64,000 nucleotides of DNA from Polyangiaceae bacterium (lineage in GTDB: Bacteria; Myxococcota_A; Polyangia; Polyangiales; Polyangiaceae). The notes under the pieces were generated by a model. The model saw only the letters and a list, made by a program, of their open reading frames with translations. It had not been told where the DNA came from and searched no databases. The number at the start of each line of letters is the position of its first letter. Position 1 is the first letter of the stretch. The DNA lies in contig JAWKRG010000008.1 of NCBI GenBank assembly GCA_041389725.1, positions 186,001 to 250,000 on the forward strand. The letters run 5' to 3'. Position numbers and translations under genes: made by a program. Positions 23,998-32,333 of the stretch are shown piece by piece.

Positions 23998-24906
23998 ATG
24001 AAGCGAACGTGGTGGTTGGTGCTCCTGACCGTCGCCGCCTGTGGCCGCTCAGGCCCCGAGGACCTGCTCGACGACGGACTTGACGGCGGTATCAGCGGAT
24101 TTTCCGGGGCGGGCATGGCGGGCACGGGCAGCGGTGGGGTTGCGACCGGCGGCTTCGGCGGTGAGGCGAATGCGCCATCCACTGGCGGTAGCGGCAATGT
24201 TCCGGGCACGGGCGGCCTGAGTACGGGTGGCGTTGGTGGCTCGCAGCCCACTGGAGGCTTTGCGGGCGTCGGTGGGTTCGTGACGGGCGGTAGCGGCGGA
24301 TTCGTGACGGGTGGCACCGGCGGGTTCGCGACGGGTGGCTTCTCGGGCATCGGTGGATTTTCTGGAAGTGGGGGCAGTCCCACGGATGGTGGCAATTTCT
24401 TCGATGCGTTCCCGTTTCCCGACTCGGGCCCCATCGCGAACTGCGTGCAGTGCGCCGAGCAGAACTGCGCGACGCAGGTCAACGCCTGCTACAACAACCC
24501 AGCTTGCGCGAGCGGCGTGGTGTGCGCGCTGACGAGCTGCGGCGGGTTCAACTTGCAGTGCATCTTTGGTTGCTTTGGTGGCAACATCCAAGCTGGCCTC
24601 CAGGCTTTTGGCGCCTTTACCTGCTTGGCGCAGAACTGTGGACAGCAATGCATCGGCGCCATCATCGGCGGGGGAGGCGGCGGAGCACCCCCGCCGGGCG
24701 GAGGGCCCGCACCGGGTGGTCCGGCGCCGCAGTCGTCCGTCACGCCGGCGAGCGGCGGGATTTATGGCTACGTCACGCCGCAACAAGCGGTGCTCTATGG
24801 CATCCCTGCTGGGCCCGTGTATCTGCCGCCGCTAGAGGTGCTGGAGGCCATGCCGGCAGTCAGGAACTCCTGCACCGCACTCAGGGACTGCGCGTTACAC
24901 CAGTAG
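23998..24906 (+). CDS. Gly-rich, Cys-rich lipoprotein
   Basis: 302 aa. Signal peptide II with lipobox TVAAC at about 11-15. A long Gly/Ser/Thr-rich low-complexity region (about 28-130, GG and TGG repeats) is followed by a compact Cys-rich domain (about 138-225, containing CVQCAEQNC and later paired Cys). A Gly/Pro linker and a small terminal part follow. Such proteins are common in myxobacteria and are probably surface-exposed. Function unknown. It ends 12 bases inside the convergent obg stop region. Confidence 0.7.
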   Translation: MKRTWWLVLLTVAACGRSGPEDLLDDGLDGGISGFSGAGMAGTGSGGVATGGFGGEANAPSTGGSGNVPGTGGLSTGGVGGSQPTGGFAGVGGFVTGGSGGFVTGGTGGFATGGFSGIGGFSGSGGSPTDGGNFFDAFPFPDSGPIANCVQCAEQNCATQVNACYNNPACASGVVCALTSCGGFNLQCIFGCFGGNIQAGLQAFGAFTCLAQNCGQQCIGAIIGGGGGGAPPPGGGPAPGGPAPQSSVTPASGGIYGYVTPQQAVLYGIPAGPVYLPPLEVLEAMPAVRNSCTALRDCALHQ

Positions 24907-25908
24907 TCGTTCGAGCAGCTCCTCCATTAGATCCGTCAAGCCATGGTGACTGGCGGCGCTGACCAATCTGAGCTGGATGCCGCGCTCCGCGAAGCGTGCG
25001 GCCAATTCTGGAAACGCCTCTTGGGTTTCGGTCAAGTCTGCTTTCGTCAGTGCCACGACTTCCGGGCGGCGCAGCATCTCGGGGTTGAACTTCCCTAGCT
25101 CGGCTCGGATGATGTCGTAGTCTTTCAGGGGGTCGCGTTCGGGATCGTCGCTGAGCGACACCAAGTGAAGCAGCACTCGGGTGCGCTCGACGTGCTTCAG
25201 GAAGCGCATGCCGAGCCCCGCGCCCTCGCTGGCACCGGGGATCAGGCCCGGAATATCCGCAATCACGAAGTTGCGACCGAGACCACGCCGCACGTCGCCC
25301 ACTCGCACGACTCCGAGATGGGGAATCAACGTGGTGAAGGGATAGTCGGCCACCTTCGGGCGCGCGCGGCTCACTGCGCGAATCAGCGTGCTCTTGCCGA
25401 CGTTGGGGAAGCCGAGCAGCCCCACGTCGGCCATCACTTTCAGCTCCAACCGAAGATTGCGTGACTGCCCTGGCGTTCCTGGCTCCGCTTTGCGCGGCGC
25501 GCGATCGACCGGCGTTGCGAAGTGCTTGTTGCCGCGACCCCCGCGTCCGCCCTCGGCGATGACCACGCGCTCTTGCGAGCCCGTCAGCTCCGCGAGCACT
25601 TCGCTGCTTTCGGCATCGATCACCACCGTGCCCTGGGGCACGCGCACCACGGCGTCCCTGCCCGAGCGCCCGTAGCAGTCTTTTCCCCCACCATCCTGGC
25701 CCTTTTCGGCGCGGACGCTGCGTAGGTGCGCAAGATCGTAGAGGGTGGAAAGACCGGGATCCACTTCCAGCACGACGTCACCACCGCGGCCGCCATCGCC
25801 GCCACTGGGACCACCGAAGGGGACGAACTTTTCCCGGCGAAAGGCAACACAGCCCTTGCCGCCGTCACCAGCTTCTACGCTGAGCTCGCACTCGTCTACG
25901 AAACGCAT
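24895..25908 (-). CDS. obg: Obg family GTPase
   Basis: Essential ribosome-assembly and stress GTPase (337 aa). The N-terminal glycine-rich Obg domain (1-158) has FRREKFVPFGGPSGGDGG. The G domain has GFPNVGKSTLI (G1), a TTLIPHLG switch region, DIPGLIPGA (G3) and LTKAD (G4, in place of NKxD). The C-terminal extension of some Obg proteins is absent. The ATG at 25908 is 45 bases downstream of the preceding minus-strand gene, so the two may be co-transcribed. It is convergent with the lipoprotein gene. Confidence 0.94.
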   Translation of the reverse strand: MRFVDECELSVEAGDGGKGCVAFRREKFVPFGGPSGGDGGRGGDVVLEVDPGLSTLYDLAHLRSVRAEKGQDGGGKDCYGRSGRDAVVRVPQGTVVIDAESSEVLAELTGSQERVVIAEGGRGGRGNKHFATPVDRAPRKAEPGTPGQSRNLRLELKVMADVGLLGFPNVGKSTLIRAVSRARPKVADYPFTTLIPHLGVVRVGDVRRGLGRNFVIADIPGLIPGASEGAGLGMRFLKHVERTRVLLHLVSLSDDPERDPLKDYDIIRAELGKFNPEMLRRPEVVALTKADLTETQEAFPELAARFAERGIQLRLVSAASHHGLTDLMEELLERLLV

Positions 25909-25953
25909 CCAGCGCGGGTCGTAACGCTACTTTGCCTCAGCGTCACCACCCGA

Positions 25954-26610
25954 TCAGCGCCGCGGGCGAGTCGGGGGCCGCAGGGGCTTCGGGGCTGCGG
26001 CGGGTTCGGCCGGTTCCTCGAGGGCCGTGATGGCTCTGGCCAGTGCGGCAAGGCCCAGCTCCTTGGCGGCGGCCGGCAAGAACAGGCGAGGGATGCGCTC
26101 GAGGGTGAGGCAGAGGGTGCGTCCCAAATCCAGTTCTCGATCGACGAAGGCCTCGAAGGAGGCGAAGCCCTTCGCCTGGTAGAGTTCGCGGTCGCGGATC
26201 TTCCCGAGCACGAGCCCGATCTCGAAAAAGTTGCGCTCCAGCTGCTTGCGCGAGCTGCGGATCTCCGACAGTAGGCCATGCAGCTCGGAGATCTGCGCCT
26301 TGATGCGGTCCGCCTGGTCCGGCGTTCGCAACGTGGCTCGCGCGCTTCCAGGAGGGATGGGCGCCTCGTTGCGCCGGCGTGCTTCGGCCGCATGCTTTGC
26401 CGCGTGCCTGGCGACCCAAGGCGCAGCGCTGCGATTGTTGGTGGCGGTGTCCGCCGACGCAGGCTGGGCCTTTCCGCCCCCTCTGGCTTTGCTGCCGCGC
26501 GCCTTGGTCGCGCTGCCGCCTCGCACGTTGCCGGTGCCGCGGGCAGCTGCACGTTTGGTGGCAGCTGTCTTCCTAGGTAGGGCTTTTCCCCTCGACTTAC
26601 CGTTGGACAT
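25954..26610 (-). CDS. Basic-tailed helical protein, possible nucleoid-associated
   Basis: 218 aa from the ATG at 26610. Residues 1-80 are a Lys/Arg/Ala/Gly-rich, histone-H1-like tail. Residues about 92-200 are helical, with a charged coiled-coil part (RIKAQISELHGLLSEIR) and then a conserved-looking block (LYQAKGFASFEAFVDREL and LPAAAKELGLAALARAI) that could be a helix-turn-helix-like DNA-binding unit. The end is Pro/Arg-rich. I do not recognise a family. Upstream in-frame sequence overlaps the divergent lipid-kinase gene and its promoter, so the later start is preferred. Confidence 0.55.
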   Translation of the reverse strand: MSNGKSRGKALPRKTAATKRAAARGTGNVRGGSATKARGSKARGGGKAQPASADTATNNRSAAPWVARHAAKHAAEARRRNEAPIPPGSARATLRTPDQADRIKAQISELHGLLSEIRSSRKQLERNFFEIGLVLGKIRDRELYQAKGFASFEAFVDRELDLGRTLCLTLERIPRLFLPAAAKELGLAALARAITALEEPAEPAAAPKPLRPPTRPRR

Positions 26611-26649
26611 TGATGCGCCGGAGCACGACCGGCCCCCGCTCCGCGCTGG

Positions 26650-26679
26650 ACAGTACGACATCTTGCGGTCGCCGGCCAA
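26650..26679 (-). promoter_or_regulatory. Candidate promoter of the basic-tailed protein
   Basis: On the minus strand: TTGGCC (26674-26679), an 18-base spacer and TACTGT (26650-26655), giving a leader of about 33 bases to the ATG at 26610. On the plus strand, TATTCA at 26691-26696 could be the -10 of the divergent gene at 26705. Confidence 0.35.
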
Positions 26680-26704
26680 GCTTGGCGTGCTATTCAGGCG
26701 CGGC

Positions 26705-27781
26705 ATGACAGACGCGGCCCGGTCAGGAGGACTCGGCGCTGGCTCGGTGCCCCCGGCCAGTGAGCGGATCGCGGTGGTGGTCAACGGCAACGCGCGCAGC
26801 GTGACCGACGAGGTCATCTCGACCCTCGACCAGATTCTGCTGGGCGGCGACTTGTTCGTCTCCCGGAAGCTCGAGGACAGCCGCGAAATTGCCAAGACTC
26901 TGATCGCTCGCGGCTACGGCACGGTCCTCACTGGCGGGGGCGATGGAACGTTCACCGTAATCGTCTCCGACGTAATCCGAGAGGCTCGCGCCCAGAGCCG
27001 CCCGCTCCCGCGCTTCGGCTTGCTCAAGCTCGGCACTGGCAACGCCTTGGCGTGGGTGGTGGGCGCCAGCCGCGCGAAGGGCAGGGGACTGGCCGCGGAC
27101 ATCCAGCGACTGCGGGAGGACGCAGGAAGCCGCCGCGTGCGCCTGGTGGAGGTCGATGGCTTCTTGACCCCCTTTGCGGGCTTCGGCATCGATGCGGTCG
27201 TCTTGCGCGACTACAACGAAGCGCGCGCCATGCTGCAGAAGACCGTGCTGCGGCGCTACGCCTCCGGGGGCCTCGGCTACGTCGTGGGGTCAGTCACGCG
27301 GTCCTTGCCGAGCTACTTCTTCCGCGCCGAGCCGCATTGCCGCGTGACGAACGAAGGCAAAGACGCCTACCGCATGGGCGACAAGGGGCAAACCCTCGGA
27401 CCTCCGATCCCGAAGGGCGAGGTCATCTACGAGGGCCCTGCCAAGATAGCGGCGCTGGGTAGCATTCCCTTCTACGGCTTCGGATTTCGCTTTTTCCCCT
27501 TCGCCGACGAGCGCGAAGATCGCATGCAGCTGCGTGTCTCCACCATCGGACCGGTGCAGTTCGTGCGCTCCTTTCGTGCCATTTGGCGCGGCGAGTTTCA
27601 CGACCCCTCCGTGGTGTTCGACTACCTGGTCGACGCCGTGCGCATCGAGGTCGACCCCCCAACGGTCTTCCAGATCGGGGGCGACCCGCGCGGGGAGCGA
27701 ACGAGCGTGAGCGCGCGGCTGTCGCCGGAAGTGCTCAGAATCGTGGACTTCTACGCGCCACCGCGAGCCGATGACAGCTGA
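26705..27781 (+). CDS. Diacylglycerol/lipid kinase family protein
   Basis: 358 aa; the DAGK catalytic fold spans about 18-150 (AVVVNGNARSV, then LTGGGDGTFTVIV with the GGGDGT nucleotide motif, then LKLGTGNALA). This family phosphorylates diacylglycerol, sphingoid bases or related lipids. The C-terminal part (about 230-358) is long and lacks a clear domain. The exact lipid substrate is not predictable. The start is the ATG at 26705. It begins a tightly packed run with the phosphoesterase gene 15 bases downstream, which suggests a membrane-lipid function. Confidence 0.8.
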   Translation: MTDAARSGGLGAGSVPPASERIAVVVNGNARSVTDEVISTLDQILLGGDLFVSRKLEDSREIAKTLIARGYGTVLTGGGDGTFTVIVSDVIREARAQSRPLPRFGLLKLGTGNALAWVVGASRAKGRGLAADIQRLREDAGSRRVRLVEVDGFLTPFAGFGIDAVVLRDYNEARAMLQKTVLRRYASGGLGYVVGSVTRSLPSYFFRAEPHCRVTNEGKDAYRMGDKGQTLGPPIPKGEVIYEGPAKIAALGSIPFYGFGFRFFPFADEREDRMQLRVSTIGPVQFVRSFRAIWRGEFHDPSVVFDYLVDAVRIEVDPPTVFQIGGDPRGERTSVSARLSPEVLRIVDFYAPPRADDS

Positions 27782-27796
27782 AGTAGTGGTGAGATC

Positions 27797-28900
27797 ATGA
27801 AGCTCGTTCGGGTGGTGTTGAGCGACCTGCACTTGGGGACGGGTCGTCGCCGCGGCGCTCACAACCCTTTGGAAGACTTCCACCACGACGACCGCCTGGC
27901 GGAGCTCCTCGACTACTATTCCACGGGGAAATACGCAGACTTCGAGGTCGAAGTGATCCTGAACGGTGACATCTTCGATCTGATGAAGGTCGACGTGGAC
28001 GGCGGCTGGCCCACCGAGGTCACCGAGGCACTTGCCATCGACAAGCTTCGACGCTGTCTGGAGGGGCATCCACGCGCGGTAGCCGCCCTGCGCGGCTTCC
28101 TCGAGCGACCCGGCAAGCGCATCACCTACATTCCTGGAAACCACGATCCGGAACTGCTGCTCCCGGCGGTGCAGGATCTGCTGCGCCGCTACGTGGCCCC
28201 CGGTGCTGCTGCGGGCCGGCTGAGCTTCGTGACTGCCAGTGAGGTCTACTCGCTGCCTGAGGGCATCCAGATCCGCCACGGCCACCAGTTCGAGGCGATA
28301 TTCCGCATGGACTACAAGCGCCTGATGCTCAGCGAGCGCGGACGACCCGAAGTCATGGCCCTGCCCTGGGGGACCCTGTGGTGCATGCAAGTGCTCTTTC
28401 CCGCAAAGCGCAAGCGACCCCACATCGACCAGGTCGTCCCCTTTCGGCGGTTCCTGGCTGGAGCGATACTCTTCGACTTCAGCTTCACGTTCGCGTTCTG
28501 CGTGCGGACGGCGCTGCACTTCCTGACGAAGCGCTTGCGGAACGTCAGCGGCGTGTTCGGAAAGCTGCGCGCGGTGCCCGCGGTCTTGCGCGACGAGATC
28601 CTCGCCATCAGTGACTTCGACACGGCGGCGATTCGCACCCTGCGCCGATTGCGTGGAGTTCACACGCTGATCGTCGGGCATTCCCATGCGCCGCGAGTGC
28701 GTGCCCTGGAGGGCGGGAAACTCTATGTAAATACCGGCAGCTGGGTACGCATGATCAACCTGGACGTTCAGCACCTAGGCCAGGAAAACGGGCTTACCTA
28801 CGCGCTGATCGAGTACGATGCGGAAGGGAAACCGGAAACGAACCTGTTGCGTTGGTTCGGGATGCACCGGGAGCATGAACCGGTTCTCTACCAATCATGA
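27797..28900 (+). CDS. Metallophosphoesterase, LpxH-like
   Basis: 367 aa calcineurin-like phosphoesterase with the full metal-site set: SDLHLG at about 9-14, GDIFD near 57-61, GNHD near 114-117, RHGHQ near 158 and GHSHAP near 290. This arrangement resembles UDP-2,3-diacylglucosamine pyrophosphatase (LpxH/YbbF) of lipid A synthesis, but the protein is about 120 residues longer. It has hydrophobic stretches (about 221-240). It follows the lipid kinase and overlaps the next start by 4 bases. A role in envelope lipid metabolism is an inference. Confidence 0.75.
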   Translation: MKLVRVVLSDLHLGTGRRRGAHNPLEDFHHDDRLAELLDYYSTGKYADFEVEVILNGDIFDLMKVDVDGGWPTEVTEALAIDKLRRCLEGHPRAVAALRGFLERPGKRITYIPGNHDPELLLPAVQDLLRRYVAPGAAAGRLSFVTASEVYSLPEGIQIRHGHQFEAIFRMDYKRLMLSERGRPEVMALPWGTLWCMQVLFPAKRKRPHIDQVVPFRRFLAGAILFDFSFTFAFCVRTALHFLTKRLRNVSGVFGKLRAVPAVLRDEILAISDFDTAAIRTLRRLRGVHTLIVGHSHAPRVRALEGGKLYVNTGSWVRMINLDVQHLGQENGLTYALIEYDAEGKPETNLLRWFGMHREHEPVLYQS

Positions 28901-29313
28901 CTCGCTCTTTTCGGTTGCTGCTGCTGGCGGTTTGCGCCGTCGCCCTGGTCGGGGCAGCGCCGCTGCCGGTTGCGCGTCTGAGCTGCCGCCCTGAGGCCGG
29001 CCCCGGGCGGGTCTTGTGTGAGCTGGAAGTAGAGGCTCCGGCGAGCCAGCGGCTGACCTGGGCCGACGCACTGGTCGTCGAGGCCCCGGCGTTCGCGGCT
29101 CCGCTGCGAGCTCGGGTCGGGAGCAGCCAGGCCACCGCGCGAACAGACAGCCGTATACGATTGCCGGTCGCTCTGGGCGCAACCCATGCCGGCGAGGGGC
29201 TACTGCGCGTCAAGGCACGCTACGTGACTTGCCCGTCGGCACCTGGGCCCTGCTCCTCAGGTACGCACACGGTGGAAGCGGCGGTACGCGTCGGCGCCAG
29301 TAGCGAGCCATGA
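28897..29313 (+). CDS. Small secreted protein of unknown function
   Basis: 138 aa. A signal peptide (about 1-21, LLLLAVCAVALVGAAPL) is followed by a beta-rich domain with four Cys (CRPE, CELE, TCPS and CSSG) likely to form two disulfides. No family is recognised. It overlaps the genes on both sides by ATGA four-base overlaps, so it is translationally coupled to the phosphoesterase and the MerR regulator. Confidence 0.6.
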   Translation: MTRSFRLLLLAVCAVALVGAAPLPVARLSCRPEAGPGRVLCELEVEAPASQRLTWADALVVEAPAFAAPLRARVGSSQATARTDSRIRLPVALGATHAGEGLLRVKARYVTCPSAPGPCSSGTHTVEAAVRVGASSEP

Positions 29314-30683
29314 GCCGTTCGATGCGCATGGCCGAGCTGAGTCGGCAGAGCGGCGTGCCCCGGGAGACGATTCACTACTACTTGCGCGAGGGGCTGTTGC
29401 CTGAGCCGCTGCGCACCGGCCGCACCCGCGCGACCTACGACGAGCGCCACCTGGAACGCTTGCGTCTCATTCGGCGCCTTCGCGAAGAAAGGTTCTTACC
29501 TATCGCGGTGATACGCAGCATGGTGCAAGTAGGACTCGAAGGCGGAGACATCGACACGGGCGCCCTGAGCGCGCTCGCGCGGATGACACCGGCCAGCGCA
29601 GGGTCAGAGCCCATTGAGCGCGACGTAGTGGAGCTGGCGAGGGAGCGTGGGCTGCTTGGCGCGGAGTTCGATGCCGCCGCCTTGGACGGCGCCAGCGGGC
29701 GCGATCTACTCGTCGCAGTGCGGCAGGCTGCGGAGCTAGACCCTGAAGCCCGAGAGCTCAGTTTGGCCGACATGGCGGCCTGCGCTCCCGTCGTCGCGCG
29801 CATGGTTCGCGAGGAGGCGGCCGTGTTCTTTCAACGAGCGCTCGCGAGCGGACGGCTCGCGGACACCATCGGGGCCTTGGCACGGAGCCGGCTCGCAGTG
29901 CAGCGCTATCTAGTCAGTTATCGAAGTCTGAGCATGCAGCAGGTGGTGCAGCAGTTGCTGGATGCCATGCAAGAGGCACGACAACCCAAGGTGGAGCTGC
30001 TTCCGCCGGGCGGAGGCGGGACTGGCGATGCATGTCCGCGCGCGGGCGACGCCCATGGCTGGGTATGGCGCCAGATGATGACCGGTCGGGAAGCCAGGAT
30101 TCGTGAGCTGTCGCCGGAACAATGCGGGCGTCTCAGCGCGTCGACGCGCGCGCTGGTGGACCTGATCTTCGGAGGCGCGCTCGAGGTCCCGGTCCTCGAA
30201 CGCTTTGCTCTCGGGCGCCTTCGCCTCGCCGAGGGCGAGCTGGCCAAGGCGCTCAGCAGTAGCGAAGACGGCAAGTTGGAACGGGTGGTCAACGCGCTCG
30301 GCGCCGTGCTCAGCGTGGACCCCAGCAATGACGCCGACCCGGCCCGCGTCGCCCTGGCGTCGCTGCGGCGCGGGCTTCTGCTCGTGCGGTTGCCGGAGTC
30401 CTTGGGTCTACGTCCGCGCGCCCAGGCCGATCTTCGCAACGTCGTCGCGGCGCTGGGTGCTGCGCCGGGCAAGGTGGAAGCCGAAAGCGCTCTGTGCATG
30501 GAGGGCAATGCGCGCCTTGCTCTCGCTCGGGAGGCGGCAGCGGCGAACCAGACCCACGCGGCCCTGCGCATCCTCGAGTCGGGCGTCGCCCTCGAGGACG
30601 ACGGTCCCCTGGGGGCAGCGACGCGCGCGCTTCATGAATCCCTGCGGCTGACTTCGACGCAGGATAGTTGGCCCGGCGGTTGA
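29310..30683 (+). CDS. MerR-family regulator with long helical C-terminal domain
   Basis: 457 aa. Residues about 5-75 are a MerR winged helix (AELSRQSGVPRETIHYYL then RTRATYDERHLERLRLI). Classical MerR proteins are about 130-150 aa; here about 380 further residues are almost entirely helical and include TPR-like repeats near the end. No metal-binding Cys cluster is seen, so this is not a metal sensor of the classical type. It is coupled to the upstream secreted-protein gene. Target genes unknown. Confidence 0.72.
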   Translation: MSRSMRMAELSRQSGVPRETIHYYLREGLLPEPLRTGRTRATYDERHLERLRLIRRLREERFLPIAVIRSMVQVGLEGGDIDTGALSALARMTPASAGSEPIERDVVELARERGLLGAEFDAAALDGASGRDLLVAVRQAAELDPEARELSLADMAACAPVVARMVREEAAVFFQRALASGRLADTIGALARSRLAVQRYLVSYRSLSMQQVVQQLLDAMQEARQPKVELLPPGGGGTGDACPRAGDAHGWVWRQMMTGREARIRELSPEQCGRLSASTRALVDLIFGGALEVPVLERFALGRLRLAEGELAKALSSSEDGKLERVVNALGAVLSVDPSNDADPARVALASLRRGLLLVRLPESLGLRPRAQADLRNVVAALGAAPGKVEAESALCMEGNARLALAREAAAANQTHAALRILESGVALEDDGPLGAATRALHESLRLTSTQDSWPGG

Positions 30684-30705
30684 GCGAGGGCTAACCGCGG
30701 AGGGT

Positions 30706-31434
30706 ATGAAGCTACCGGGCCGCCTGGGACCGGCGACTCTCGGAGACGTCATGGGCTGCCTCCACCGCGCAGGCGCCAGCGGTGTGCTCGAGCTCGTGGA
30801 AACCCGCGGCGTGCACCAGGGGCGCACCCATCAGCTGTATTTGTCGCGAGGGCTCGTCAGCCACGTCAAGTCCGCATTGGCCGTGCCGAAGTTGGGTGAG
30901 CTGTTGCAGCGTGAGGGATTCCTGCCGTCGGACGTTCGCTCCAAGTTCGTGCGTGGCTTGATGAGCCAGCGGGCGGCGCGCGCCGGTGAGGTGTTGACGA
31001 GAGACGCGGGAGTTCCGGCGGCAGTGGTGATTGCCGCTCTGCGCCGCCAGCTGAAGCTGAAGGTGGATGCTCTGCATCAGCTCGAAGACTTGCAGCTTCG
31101 CTTTCGTGTCGCCTTGAGGCCGCCCGAAGCACCGCTCGTGGACATCCCGCTCTCGCCGCACGAGTTCCTACATGGCCGTGCTCGCCAGCGAGACCGCACC
31201 GCTGGTGCGGGGCCTGAGGCTCGCCCGCAGGGAGTTGCAGGCGGACGAGCGCGCGCGCTGCGCGTGCTCGGTCTCGAAGCGTCGGCCACCGAGCACGACG
31301 TCCAGCGCGCCTTCCGGCGATTGGCGCGGGAGTTCCATCCCGATCGGCATCCTGGCGCCAGCGAGCGCGAGCGCGTGGAGCTGTTGCAGCAGTTCTCGGC
31401 GCTTTCGGCCGCCTATCACCAACTCTGTGCTTGA
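30706..31434 (+). CDS. PATAN (DUF4388)-like plus J-domain protein
   Basis: 242 aa. The N-terminal part (about 1-130) resembles the PATAN/DUF4388 domain (LGDVMGCLHRAGASGVLEL and LYLSRGLVSHVKSA), found in myxobacterial signalling proteins. A linker leads to a C-terminal DnaJ-type J-domain (about 182-242) with the HPD motif (REFHPDRHPG), which would stimulate a DnaK ATPase. A GGAGGGT lies just before the ATG. It ends the run that starts at the lipid kinase. Confidence 0.75.
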   Translation: MKLPGRLGPATLGDVMGCLHRAGASGVLELVETRGVHQGRTHQLYLSRGLVSHVKSALAVPKLGELLQREGFLPSDVRSKFVRGLMSQRAARAGEVLTRDAGVPAAVVIAALRRQLKLKVDALHQLEDLQLRFRVALRPPEAPLVDIPLSPHEFLHGRARQRDRTAGAGPEARPQGVAGGRARALRVLGLEASATEHDVQRAFRRLAREFHPDRHPGASERERVELLQQFSALSAAYHQLCA

Positions 31435-31479
31435 GGCGCGGCGCGACCGTTCGGTGAGCACGCAGCCCCTTCGAGGGTC

Positions 31480-32205
31480 TCAAGCGCGGCTATGCCACAC
31501 CGCGTAGCCCACGAAAAACGGGCCCATCTGCACGATGAACTCCGAGGTTTGTCGTGTGCCGCGCATGGACTGCACCACGTGGGACAGGGGATGGAGCTCC
31601 TTGCCGACCAGACCGATGACGAACTCGTTGTCGTTCGCGTCGAGGCCGTGGCACGCGAGGCGGATGTCGTGAGCCAAGTCGGCGTGGCCGTAGGCTTTGC
31701 CGATGGTGGCGTGCTCGCGCAGGATTCCGCCGCGCTCGCGCGGTTCGAGTTTCTCGAAGGCACCGCTGCGTCGCAGCGGGTACCACACGGCCCAGGGCCA
31801 ATCGGCGTTCTTGACGGTTTCTGCTGGTCGTCGAAGGAGCCAGTACTCCAGATCCGGCTCGTACCCGGTGCTGTAGGTGCGTCCGAGCATGCTGAGCTCC
31901 GGGCGAGCGCGCAAGCCACTGACCTTGCTGATTCCTGCGCGCGTTCGCTTCACGAAATCCGCGGGCTCGTCGCTGAAGGAAAGGACGGCCAAACCTTGGG
32001 CGTGGTTCACGTCTTGGTAGATGACGGCTCGGGCCCCGGCCTCGTCCAGCGCCGCGCCGATTTGCTGTATGGAAAGTTCAGGTGCATCACTCTCGAAGGC
32101 GAGCAGCTGCATGAACAGCCGGTTGTTCATTTCCTGGGGCTTGCCGTCGCGCTCGGCGCCGTGCTCCATCACGTCGGGACTGAAGTTGGGGTCTATGGCG
32201 GCCAT
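31480..32205 (-). CDS. Chlorite dismutase-family heme protein (HemQ-like)
   Basis: 241 aa from the ATG at 32205; further in-frame ATGs lie at 32229 and 32274 and the start is uncertain. The C-terminal half has the family pattern LREHATIGKAYG, HGLDANDNEFVIGLVG and MGPFFVGYAV. The Tyr of WYPLRR aligns with the catalytic Tyr of coproheme decarboxylase, and the His of REHAT with the proximal heme ligand. The likely role is decarboxylation of coproheme to heme b (coproporphyrin pathway). Chlorite dismutase proper is less likely. It is divergent from hisZ. Confidence 0.72.
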   Translation of the reverse strand: MAAIDPNFSPDVMEHGAERDGKPQEMNNRLFMQLLAFESDAPELSIQQIGAALDEAGARAVIYQDVNHAQGLAVLSFSDEPADFVKRTRAGISKVSGLRARPELSMLGRTYSTGYEPDLEYWLLRRPAETVKNADWPWAVWYPLRRSGAFEKLEPRERGGILREHATIGKAYGHADLAHDIRLACHGLDANDNEFVIGLVGKELHPLSHVVQSMRGTRQTSEFIVQMGPFFVGYAVWHSRA

Positions 32206-32333
32206 GGTAGAGAGAGGAGACTCTTTCATTTTCTGGTGCGAAGACCAAGGGGAGAGCGCGAGCGAAATACCCATGTTTGCACGCTGGGATTTGACGGGTG
32301 CTCGGGGCTTTCATGCAGTAAGCTGCCGCCGCC

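Noticed and set aside
24049..24786. Frame opposite the Gly-rich lipoprotein
   Set aside because: GGC/GGT repeats give long open frames on both strands; the plus-strand frame has a signal peptide and Cys pairs.
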